DNA from: Prolixibacteraceae bacterium
GTDB taxonomy: Bacteria; Bacteroidota; Bacteroidia; Bacteroidales; Prolixibacteraceae
Length of the DNA stretch: 64,000 bases
Reading direction: 5' to 3'
NCBI GenBank assembly: GCA_003457135.1
Contig: DMSQ01000034.1
Coordinates: forward strand, 44,779 to 108,778
The stretch's first letter is position 1. Every line of letters begins with the position of its first letter. Positions 16,278 to 23,919 of this stretch are shown here, piece after piece. The notes under the pieces are model-generated. The model was not told where the DNA came from and made no database searches. It saw nothing but the letters and a program-made list of their open reading frames with translations. A program made the translations under genes and the position numbers.

Positions 16278-17510
16278 TTATTTCACCTCTCCCGTCAAAT
16301 ACCTTCCCGAAATAAACCGGATGGGGTACCAGGCCGCCAGAAAGCCGATGCCGGTAACGAGCAGAAAAATAGCCAATAAATCGCCAATACGGATTTCGAC
16401 CGGATAGCTGGAAAAGATGAACGATCCTTCGTTCCCCGGAATTTTCAGGATTCCAAATTCAATCTGAACCCAGCAGATCAGGATTCCAAGGATCAGGCCG
16501 AAAATAGCCCCGGCCAAAGAAATCATCCAGCCTTCGAACAGAAAAATCGTGCGGATGAGTTTCTGGTTAGCGCCCATGCTTTGCAGAATGGCGATGTCGG
16601 CCTTTTTATCAATGATGAGCATCGAGAGCGAGCCCAAAATATTGAAAGATGCGATAATAAGCACGAATCCAAGAATGAGGAAGATGGCCCATTTTTCGGA
16701 TTTCATGACCCGGTAAAAGAGTTCGTGTTGCTCGAACTGCGTTTTTACTGTAAACTTTTCGCCCAACAGCCTTGTAATTTCAGGTTTTACCAATTCTTCT
16801 GAAACGCCCGATTTTAGTGCAAGTTCAACCGCGCTTACCCGGTTTCCCATCTGAAAAAGTTCCTGGGCATAACCAAAAGGGACCAACACGTATTTCGAAT
16901 CAATTTCCTGTTGGTTGGCAAATATTCCGGAAGCATAAATCGTGCTGTGGTTAAACGCATTGGCCAGTGAGGGCTGACCGCTCGTACCTTTTTTCAGGGT
17001 GTAGATATGGACCGGATCGGTAAAATTCAACCCGACTGACAAATAATAGGCTACACCCTGGCCGACCACCGCGAACGGAGAATTTTTGGCTTCCAAAATA
17101 AAGCGGCCACTGGTAATGCTACTGGTGTCAAGCCCTGAAATTTCGTTGTAATTGGCCGGAACGCCTTTAATTGTTGCAAAGTATTGCCTTTCGCCATAGC
17201 GAAGCAGTGCATCTTCTTCAATTACCGGAGTTACCGATACAATTCCGGTTAAATTTCTGATGGCCTCAAAGTTTCCTTCGTTCAGGTCGAATGATTTACC
17301 TTTTGCAGCCGTTATTTTGATATCAGGATCGAAAGAAGAGAACATGGATTTGATAGCAGTATCGAGCCCGTTGAAAACAGAAAGGATGACGATCAGAGCA
17401 AAGGTGCCAACAGTAACTCCGGCCACCGAAATGCCGGAAATAAGGTTGATCACATTGACCGATTTCTTTGAAATCAGGTAACGACGGGCGATATAGAAGG
17501 CAGTCTTCAA
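16278..17510 (-). CDS. LolC/LolE-type ABC transporter permease
   Basis: The 410-residue inner-membrane protein belongs to the FtsX/MacB permease superfamily: one N-terminal membrane helix (about 20-48), a large periplasmic domain (about 50-260) and three C-terminal helices (about 275-400). The N-terminus (AFYIARRYLISKKSVNVINLISGISVAGVTVGT) is typical of lipoprotein-releasing LolC/LolE. It would extract lipoproteins from the inner membrane with a LolD ATPase encoded elsewhere. It starts 1 bp after the methyltransferase stop, so rbfA, the methyltransferase and this gene look like one operon. Confidence 0.88.
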   Translation of the reverse strand: MKTAFYIARRYLISKKSVNVINLISGISVAGVTVGTFALIVILSVFNGLDTAIKSMFSSFDPDIKITAAKGKSFDLNEGNFEAIRNLTGIVSVTPVIEEDALLRYGERQYFATIKGVPANYNEISGLDTSSITSGRFILEAKNSPFAVVGQGVAYYLSVGLNFTDPVHIYTLKKGTSGQPSLANAFNHSTIYASGIFANQQEIDSKYVLVPFGYAQELFQMGNRVSAVELALKSGVSEELVKPEITRLLGEKFTVKTQFEQHELFYRVMKSEKWAIFLILGFVLIIASFNILGSLSMLIIDKKADIAILQSMGANQKLIRTIFLFEGWMISLAGAIFGLILGILICWVQIEFGILKIPGNEGSFIFSSYPVEIRIGDLLAIFLLVTGIGFLAAWYPIRFISGRYLTGEVK

Positions 17511-17511
17511 T

Positions 17512-18333
17512 TTATTTCCAGGCTTTAACGATCAATCCGGTTCCGCTTTGGTGTTTCATTCCAAGATCGAAGAAATTCAGGATGATGGCAAAAGGATAAA
17601 CAATCAGGTAATAAAACGGAAGGATGACAAAGAATATTTTGCTTGTTCCCAGCATCAGGATCGGATATTTCATCGAAAGTTTCCAGGATATTTTCCCTGG
17701 AACCCCATAAGAATAGCGGGCTTCAACCTGCGTAAATCCGACCGATTTCAGCTTGGTTTCAATCCCCTCAATGTTATATCCATCCCGAACGTGTTCGTCA
17801 ATAAATCCGTGAACGCCTTCTTCGTGATCGTGGTCGTGCGAATCAGATCCGCCCTGATCGGAGGGTGTCGAAATCAGCAACATCCCGCCTTTTTTCATCG
17901 AAGTATAAAAATTCCGGAATACCTGGACATCTTCTTCAATGTGCTCCATTACATCCACCGAAAGTACCAGATCGTATTTTCCATTCTCATTAAATTGGGT
18001 CAGGTCGGCCAGCTCAAACTTTACACGATCCGACAGACCAGCTTTTTGCATAAAACCTATGCAATCTTCAATCTGTTCAGGTTTAATGTCAACAGCTTTG
18101 ATTTTTGCCTTTGGAAACCATTTGGCCATACGGTAAGTATATTGTCCGAATCCCGAACCGGCATCGAGTATATCTTTTACTTCCGGAGAAACATGGTTGC
18201 GCTTGCGAAGTTCTTTGCGGATGTGCCAGGCCCGAAGCAGAAGCATATCGAGCAGATGATAGAATATTCTGCGTAAAACCGGATTTTGGTTAAATACACT
18301 TCCCAGCGAACGTTTTATCGGATCGTATTGCAT
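17512..18333 (-). CDS. SAM-dependent class I methyltransferase with C-terminal hydrophobic segment
   Basis: The 273-residue protein has SAM motif I ILDAGSGFGQYT (about residue 55), the acidic motif VDIKPEQ and YDLVLSVDVMEHIEED, as in class I methyltransferases acting on small molecules or lipids. A His/Asp-rich stretch, SDSHDHDHEEGVHG, follows and could bind metal. Residues about 228-255 form a hydrophobic segment, suggesting membrane association. The substrate is unknown. It lies between rbfA and the LolC/E-like permease in an apparent operon. Confidence 0.8.
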   Translation of the reverse strand: MQYDPIKRSLGSVFNQNPVLRRIFYHLLDMLLLRAWHIRKELRKRNHVSPEVKDILDAGSGFGQYTYRMAKWFPKAKIKAVDIKPEQIEDCIGFMQKAGLSDRVKFELADLTQFNENGKYDLVLSVDVMEHIEEDVQVFRNFYTSMKKGGMLLISTPSDQGGSDSHDHDHEEGVHGFIDEHVRDGYNIEGIETKLKSVGFTQVEARYSYGVPGKISWKLSMKYPILMLGTSKIFFVILPFYYLIVYPFAIILNFFDLGMKHQSGTGLIVKAWK

Positions 18334-18370
18334 AATATCAAAAAAAAATGAAAAATGAAAAATGAAAAAA

Positions 18371-18434
18371 GTGATCAGTCGCAGTGATCAGTCGCAGTGC
18401 TTTACATTTCTGAACACTGAGACTGAACACTGAG
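18371..18434. repeat. Tandem and inverted intergenic repeat, copy 1
   Basis: Two tandem copies of a GTGATCAGTCGCA unit (18371-18399) are followed, after a short spacer, by two tandem copies of TGAACACTGAGAC (18411-18436). The second pair is an imperfect inverse of the first (about 21 of 24 positions pair), so the stretch can fold into a long hairpin. The same elements recur at 40111-40198. Its right end reaches the rbfA stop codon. Confidence 0.75.
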
Positions 18435-18435
18435 A

Positions 18436-18774
18436 CTATTCTTTCAGTAGCCGGTCTATATTATCAATGTAATCGAGGCTGTCGTCAATGTGAAAATCGA
18501 GTTGCGGAACAATCCTTAATTGTTTACCCACTTTCAGCCCAAGCAAACCGCGTATTCTGGATTGATGATGTTTGATTTCGAGCAAAGTTGCAACGCCTTT
18601 TCCAGAAGGGAAAATACTCAGGTAAACCCGGGCTATGGCGAGGTCGGGCGAAATCCGGACATTGGTTACACTGATTATAATCCCGTGAAACAGGTCTTTT
18701 CCTTCCTTCTGCAGGATTTCGGCAATATCCTTTTGTATCAGGCGCGATATTTTATTTTGGCGGGTAGTTTCCAT
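18436..18774 (-). CDS. rbfA: Ribosome-binding factor A
   Basis: The 112-residue KH-fold protein needed for 30S maturation and 16S rRNA 5'-end processing. The start METTRQNKISRLIQKDIAEILQ and the IISVTNVRISPDLAIARVYLSIF core followed by LRIVPQLDFHIDDSLDYIDNIDRLL are characteristic. It is first in a leftward run with the methyltransferase and permease genes. Confidence 0.93.
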   Translation of the reverse strand: METTRQNKISRLIQKDIAEILQKEGKDLFHGIIISVTNVRISPDLAIARVYLSIFPSGKGVATLLEIKHHQSRIRGLLGLKVGKQLRIVPQLDFHIDDSLDYIDNIDRLLKE

Positions 18775-18946
18775 TCTGTTTTATTTTTGAAAATTAAGCG
18801 TTCAAAGGTAATATTATTGCCGGGCAAACACAAGATTTGGATATAGAACCGATACCTCAGTTTATTCGGGATCATACATGAAGCCTTGTTCTGCGTTTTC
18901 TTATTTTTGCGTCATGAAAACCGAACAAGCTTTTTTTACTTGATTT

Positions 18947-19387
18947 ATGGAAGGACTTTTTGATTACAGCCTTTGGGGGCTTTTTCTGGCCAGTTTTCTG
19001 GCAGCTACAGTTGTGCCTTTCAGTTCCGAAGCAATTCTTACTTTCCTGATTGCCAACGGAACGGATGTCACTTCAGCAGTTCTGGTCGCTTCGGCCGGTA
19101 ACTGGCTGGGCGGCATGAGCAGTTTTACCATAGGATATTTAGGCAAATGGGAATGGATTGAAAAATACCTCCGGATTAAACGCGAAACCATCGAAAAATG
19201 GCACAACCGGTTGTATAAACGCGGGGCTATTTTTGCTTTTCTGAGCTGGGTCCCGGGAGTTGGCGATATTTTTGCAGTCGGACTGGGACTTTTGCGTGCC
19301 AACATTTGGATAACCGCCATTGCCATGCTTGCCGGCAAATTTATGCGCTATGTGGTTTGGGCCTGGCTGAGCGGATTGGTTTTTTAA
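18947..19387 (+). CDS. YqaA/DedA-like membrane protein
   Basis: The 146-residue protein is mostly hydrophobic, with about four membrane segments. FLAATVVPFSSEAILTFLI and the glycine-rich SAGNWLGGMSSFTIGYLGKWEWIEKY match the YqaA branch of the SNARE-associated/DedA superfamily. RGAIFAFLSWVPGVGD is the conserved loop. Relatives act in envelope lipid handling; no specific role can be given. A TATTTTTG box at 18902-18909 may be its promoter. Confidence 0.82.
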   Translation: MEGLFDYSLWGLFLASFLAATVVPFSSEAILTFLIANGTDVTSAVLVASAGNWLGGMSSFTIGYLGKWEWIEKYLRIKRETIEKWHNRLYKRGAIFAFLSWVPGVGDIFAVGLGLLRANIWITAIAMLAGKFMRYVVWAWLSGLVF

Positions 19388-19814
19388 AAGTCTCCCCTAC
19401 TCGGGACAAAATCCAGACCTTCAATCTTTTCGCTACCCGAATATAATTCTAACAGGATTTTTCATCCATTCATCAATTTATTATCAACTATGCCTGAACA
19501 GCCGACGACAAAGAAAATAAGTGAAATACATGGCTGTGAATCCGGCACGAAAAAAAGAAATGCCTGAAACACCGGCTTAAAACAAAAACTGAAAAGCAAA
19601 TTGCGGGATGGCAATTATCTGTGCAGATCGAGAGACGAAAAGTACGGCTCGCATGGGTTTAGATTTTTATTTATGGAAAAATAACAGTTGTAAACTTTAT
19701 GAGGGAGAATTTCTTTATATTTATCAGATGCAGTGAAAGAAACAATAAAAAGTACTATAAACTTTCCGCTTTTTACTAGGTATGTGGCATTGTAAAAAAA
19801 ACAACAGATAACAT
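19388..19814. other. Gene-free stretch of 427 bp
   Basis: Only short frames (up to about 25 codons) are present, and I see no RNA gene, hairpin terminator or repeat that I can defend. It forms the left side of the accessory stretch that holds the AT-rich membrane protein and the broken transposase, so it may be decayed sequence. Confidence 0.5.
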
Positions 19815-20720
19815 ATGAAGAACATTTACAAATACTTCCTTATCCCCCTAATTGTCGGATTAATAATTGCCGGTATTCAATTCGGTTTGCCATATTTTTT
19901 TGGCGACAAAAAAGAATTAACTTATAAAATCTATGAACCTATAACATACTTTGACAAGAATACTGTAGGAGAATTGAATATCGTTATAAATGGAATCGAA
20001 TCTAATGCACTTTTCTCAAATCAATTTTTAATAGAAAACACTGGACAAATACCCTTAAAAAATATCCCAATAACAATTAAATTTGACACACTAGACTCCT
20101 TGTTTAAAATTTATAACTACACTATTCAGACACAGCCACCATTAGAATTCGGGAATATTGACAAGAAATTAAGCCGAACAAACCTTTCAATTAATGTTGA
20201 TCTTATTAATCCTAAAGACAAAATCCTAATAAACATTCTGACAAATAGTAGAAATAAATCAGGTCTATATTCTAAAAGCGAAGGAATGATTTTAAGTAAA
20301 GCCGAAATAAAGGAAGAAAAGAAGGAAGATAAATTCAGTTTCCTACTAGCATTACTTGCTTCAATTATGTCGACAATATTGTCATTTTTTATATCGCCAA
20401 AAACATTGAATGCTTTAGGAGCCTTATCCAAGGTAATTGACAATCTTTTCAAAGCCAAAAACCAAAGTGGACTTAAAGTAGTATCGGCTTTGTATGGGAA
20501 CAATGAGACTTATATTGACATTACAGAAAAATTAAACCAATTGATTGAAAATGATAAATTATCTGTAAAGGTTTCTAACGAATTAGCTGGTAGAGATCCT
20601 TTACAAAACGTCAAAAAAGAATTAAAATTAATTTATTCACTTGGAAGCAAAATAGAAACAGTAGTTGTGGACGAGACACAGGATTTAAAATTGCCGATAG
20701 ATGAGAAAAACGCCACATAG
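19815..20720 (+). CDS. AT-rich two-helix membrane protein of unknown function
   Basis: The 301-residue protein has an N-terminal membrane helix (about 8-29), an extracytoplasmic beta-rich region, a second helix (about 178-196: FSFLLALLASIMSTILSFFI) and a C-terminal domain. That domain contains VVSALYGNNETYIDITEKL, VSNELAGRDPLQNVKKELKLIYSL and DETQDLKLP, resembling a small beta domain with a YG...D(V/I)T...G.DP...K.L...Y pattern found in scattered bacterial and eukaryotic proteins. I do not recognise the whole protein. It is visibly more AT-rich than its neighbours and sits beside a transposase relic, so it may have been acquired. Confidence 0.6.
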   Translation: MKNIYKYFLIPLIVGLIIAGIQFGLPYFFGDKKELTYKIYEPITYFDKNTVGELNIVINGIESNALFSNQFLIENTGQIPLKNIPITIKFDTLDSLFKIYNYTIQTQPPLEFGNIDKKLSRTNLSINVDLINPKDKILINILTNSRNKSGLYSKSEGMILSKAEIKEEKKEDKFSFLLALLASIMSTILSFFISPKTLNALGALSKVIDNLFKAKNQSGLKVVSALYGNNETYIDITEKLNQLIENDKLSVKVSNELAGRDPLQNVKKELKLIYSLGSKIETVVVDETQDLKLPIDEKNAT

Positions 20721-20807
20721 CAAGCTATCCGCAAGCCGGGTTTGGTTGATTTGTTGGCAGGAAATTAGGATTATTCATTTGATTTATTATCCAAAAAAGA
20801 TACACCC

Positions 20808-21476
20808 ATGTCCGACAAATTTCAGGATAAATACCGGATTCCATCGGCTCGGTTGCAAAATTAGGATTATGGTTGGAATGCGGCCTATTTTATAACCATC
20901 TGTACAAAAAACAGGGAATGTTATTTTGGGGAAATTGTTGAGGGGAAAATGATTTTATCCGAAATCGGAAAAATTGCTGATCAATATTGGAATGAAATTC
21001 CTGATCATTTTCCATTCGTTGAATTGGGTGAATTTGTTGTGATGCCCAATCACATACACGGGATAATTGTAATTAATAAACCGGATGACGGTCGAAATCA
21101 TGAAACCAATAACATGGAATCGCCATCACCCGTAGAGACGCCCAATTTGGGCGTCTCTTTACCGGATACGGGATTGTATGTTCAGACGCCCAAATTGGGC
21201 GTCTCTACCATTCCCACGATCGCAATCATCTCAACAAAACGAACATCTGCCGCATCCGAAAAATGGAATCCTGAAACATTGGGCGTAATAATCAATCAAT
21301 ACAAACGGATTTGTACCATTGATTCACGAAAAATTCATGCCGGGTTTGGTTGGCAATCGCGTTTCCACGACCATATTATCCGAAACGATGAATCATTTCA
21401 ACGTATTTCGGAATACATTCAAAATAATCCGGTAAATTGGCGTACCGATAAATTTTACGATGGAAAGGAATCCTAA
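20808..21476 (+). pseudogene. REP-associated tyrosine transposase (RAYT) broken by an in-frame TAG
   Basis: From ATG 20808 the frame reads MSDKFQDKYRIPSARLQN, then TAG (20862-20864), then DYGWNAAYFITICTKNRE and onward to 21476 without a shift. Relatives have Trp at the stop position, so a single TGG-to-TAG change is the likely cause. The Y1/HUH features remain: PNHIHG (HUH) and INQYKR (candidate nucleophile Tyr). Restart at ATG 20949 would drop the first strand of the fold. The middle of the gene contains two inverted palindromic units in frame (21132-21208). RAYTs act on REP-type palindromes. Confidence 0.85.
21132..21208. repeat. Pair of inverted REP-like palindromes inside the transposase gene
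   Basis: Each unit is itself a palindrome: AGACGCCCAA then TTTGGGCGTCT at about 21132-21158, and the opposite orientation at 21183-21208. The units are inverted copies of each other over about 25 bp with a short spacer. In the transposase frame they encode two similar peptides, TPNLGVS and TPKLGVS. Confidence 0.85.
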
Positions 21477-21489
21477 CAACCACATAACC

Positions 21490-22797
21490 ATGAAAAAGCT
21501 TTACCAATTTTTGCTTGTTGTGATGATGTTGTCAATAGGCCTGATGGTCCATTCACAACCCCAATTTCTCAAACCCGATACATTAAGTTTCAAACCATTT
21601 ATCTGGAAATCGGAAACTCCTGCCGGCTGTCCGTTTGAACCATCGAAAGAATTAACCGGTATTGGGTTTTTGGGCATCAAGAGCGGGTTTCATTACGGCG
21701 ACACCTGGTATCCTGCATGGGCTTCGAACGATACTTTATATTCTCCGTGGACAGATGGGACAACCAAAAGATCAGATGGTTATTCGGATGAATCCAGTTC
21801 AGGGGATGGTAAGTTGCATAATTTTACTGGTCAGGGAGTAATGATCGGCGATGACCCGACCAGCATTCAGGCATACAGTACCGGCATTTACAAATCGCCG
21901 TCTGCACCCTATCAGGGCCGGTATCCCTGCGGATCGTTGATCTTCAACAATATTTGGTATTATGGAACCTATTGCCTTGATCCTTTGGGCGAAACAAAAT
22001 ACGGTGATCAAACAATTAATTGGCCATGGATGGGACCATTCGTTGGGTTCCGTTATTCTAAAGATTACGGACACACCTGGAAAGAATGTCCCCACACGCC
22101 CGAAAAACCTTTGTTTGGAGAAACAGGAATAAACGGGTATCCGGTAAAAATTGGTTCACCACATTTTATAGATTTCGGGAAAAACATGCAGTATTCTCCT
22201 GACGGCAAAGCCTATTTAGTAGCGCATGGCGCTGATACCACCGATACCAAAGGCCGTTTTTGGAACGATAGCTGGATTACCGGCGACCAGATTTATCTTT
22301 TACGGATTACTCCCACAATAGAAAATATGAACGACCCTTCGAAATATGAATTCTATGCCGGAAAAGATTTAAATGGACGTGCAATTTGGACCAGAGATTT
22401 TCGGAAAATCAAACCCCTGCTCGAATGGAATAACAACATGGGCTGTGTGACGATCACTTACAATGCTCCGTTGAAAAAATACCTGATGTGCATTACCGAC
22501 GGAGGCAATACATGTTCGAAAATGAATACTTATATTCTTGAATCAGATCAGATTACAGGTACATGGAAATTAGTTACGTATATGAAAAACTTCGGGGAAC
22601 AGGCCTATTTTGTCAATATTCCTTCAAAATTTATCAGCAAGGATGGTAAAACTGCCTGGCTTTTATATTCCGGAAATTTTGCACCCAACTGGAATGGCGA
22701 AACAATCATGTCAAATCCTCCGGGCAGCCACTATGGTTTAGTCCTCCAGAAAGTTGAACTTTTAAATCCTGACAGTTATAAGAAATTCAATAAATAA
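21490..22797 (+). CDS. Secreted Asp-box propeller-like protein, possibly DUF4185-type
   Basis: The start is placed at ATG 21490 (MKKLYQFLLVVMMLSIGLMVHSQ), a clean Sec signal peptide; the longer frame adds ten unlikely residues overlapping the transposase end. The mature protein of about 410 residues contains an Asp-box-like SKDYGHTW and repeated aromatic, glycine-rich strands (PCGSLIFNNIWYYGTY, MGCVTITYNAPLKKYLMCITD), in keeping with a five-bladed propeller of the glycosidase-like type. I cannot name a substrate. It heads a rightward run of secreted carbohydrate-related genes spaced 14-35 bp apart. Confidence 0.6.
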   Translation: MKKLYQFLLVVMMLSIGLMVHSQPQFLKPDTLSFKPFIWKSETPAGCPFEPSKELTGIGFLGIKSGFHYGDTWYPAWASNDTLYSPWTDGTTKRSDGYSDESSSGDGKLHNFTGQGVMIGDDPTSIQAYSTGIYKSPSAPYQGRYPCGSLIFNNIWYYGTYCLDPLGETKYGDQTINWPWMGPFVGFRYSKDYGHTWKECPHTPEKPLFGETGINGYPVKIGSPHFIDFGKNMQYSPDGKAYLVAHGADTTDTKGRFWNDSWITGDQIYLLRITPTIENMNDPSKYEFYAGKDLNGRAIWTRDFRKIKPLLEWNNNMGCVTITYNAPLKKYLMCITDGGNTCSKMNTYILESDQITGTWKLVTYMKNFGEQAYFVNIPSKFISKDGKTAWLLYSGNFAPNWNGETIMSNPPGSHYGLVLQKVELLNPDSYKKFNK

Positions 22798-22813
22798 CCT
22801 CTTCATAATAACC

Positions 22814-23905
22814 ATGAAAAACCTAACTAAACCGCTGATTATTTTCATGATATTCCTGTTCATTTTGGTACCAGCAATCAGGGCACAGCGCGATCCGCTC
22901 AAATGGCCTTTCTCCGCGAAATCTATCTGGAACATGCCTATTGGTTCGGAGGCCATTTATGTTCATGCGCACATCGAAAAAGCCCTTGCGCAGGGAATGA
23001 CCATTGACGAAGATTACATCGTTATGACTCCCCATGCGCCTTTGATGGAAATTGTCGAGAACCGTGCGGGTTGGGACAAGAACAAAGACCGATGTACTAC
23101 CGATGGCAAACTGTTGTTCAGTGCACCAATTCCCCAATCATTTATAGTCAGTCACGAAACCTGGGACGGGGATACACCCAATGCCGGTTTGGCTGTGCTC
23201 ATGCCCGATGGGCGCACCATCAAACAAACACAGCCTTTTGCACACTGCACTTCCGGAAAGCCAGGTACGTCGCAATACGGATTTGCCGATACCGATATTT
23301 ATGGTGAAGGAATGTATGGCGCTCATGGTGGCTCAGGACTTTCTGCCATTGGCGGATGCCTTCGTCTTGGTGAACTTACGCCAACATCAGGGCCGATCAG
23401 ACATGCCCTGAAAGTGAATATTTTTGCAAGAAAGAACATCTGTTATGATGACGAAACCAAAGGTTATCGCTGGCCGGCCAAACAATCAGATGGCTATGCT
23501 GCCAATAATTACTATAAAGACCGTAAATCGGTTATTGTGAAAGCTTGCCGGATGGGAGCTTTACTTGCTTTGCCGGCGAAAATGAACCTGGATTCACTGG
23601 GTTTCGAAACCAAACCTGCCCGTATCCTGGCCGAAGCCTTTCAAAATTACGGAGCCTATCTGGTTGACGATACTGCATGGGATGTTTATGCCATTTTAAC
23701 CGAATGGTCTCCCGATGGGCGATTCAACGATCTATTTAAAAAAAACTGGGGTTTCTCGTTGAAAGAAAGCAACAAAGATACGCCCTGGGCCAGGGATATG
23801 GACCGGATCTTCCTGAACCTGCACGTGGTTGACAACAATTCGTCGTCAAACATTGGCGGAGGCGGAAAACCACGAATGCCTTTGGCGCCGGCCTTTAAAA
23901 AGTAA
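22814..23905 (+). CDS. Secreted protein of unknown function with AHGGSGLSAIGG motif
   Basis: The 363-residue protein has a signal peptide (to about residue 24, AIRAQ). It has a core with PFSAKSIWNMPIGS near the start, MYGAHGGSGLSAIGGCLRLGEL in the middle and DDTAWDVYAIL near the end. Proteins with these motifs occur as secreted proteins in many bacteria, but I know of no assigned activity. The Gly/His-rich motif looks like an active or ligand site. Its place between propeller proteins and glycoside hydrolases suggests a role in polysaccharide breakdown. Confidence 0.55.
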   Translation: MKNLTKPLIIFMIFLFILVPAIRAQRDPLKWPFSAKSIWNMPIGSEAIYVHAHIEKALAQGMTIDEDYIVMTPHAPLMEIVENRAGWDKNKDRCTTDGKLLFSAPIPQSFIVSHETWDGDTPNAGLAVLMPDGRTIKQTQPFAHCTSGKPGTSQYGFADTDIYGEGMYGAHGGSGLSAIGGCLRLGELTPTSGPIRHALKVNIFARKNICYDDETKGYRWPAKQSDGYAANNYYKDRKSVIVKACRMGALLALPAKMNLDSLGFETKPARILAEAFQNYGAYLVDDTAWDVYAILTEWSPDGRFNDLFKKNWGFSLKESNKDTPWARDMDRIFLNLHVVDNNSSSNIGGGGKPRMPLAPAFKK

Positions 23906-23919
23906 AATAATTCGGAACA

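Noticed and set aside
17548..18276. 242-residue rightward frame opposite the methyltransferase
   Set aside because: The leftward frame has clear SAM motifs and operon spacing; this frame has no domain.
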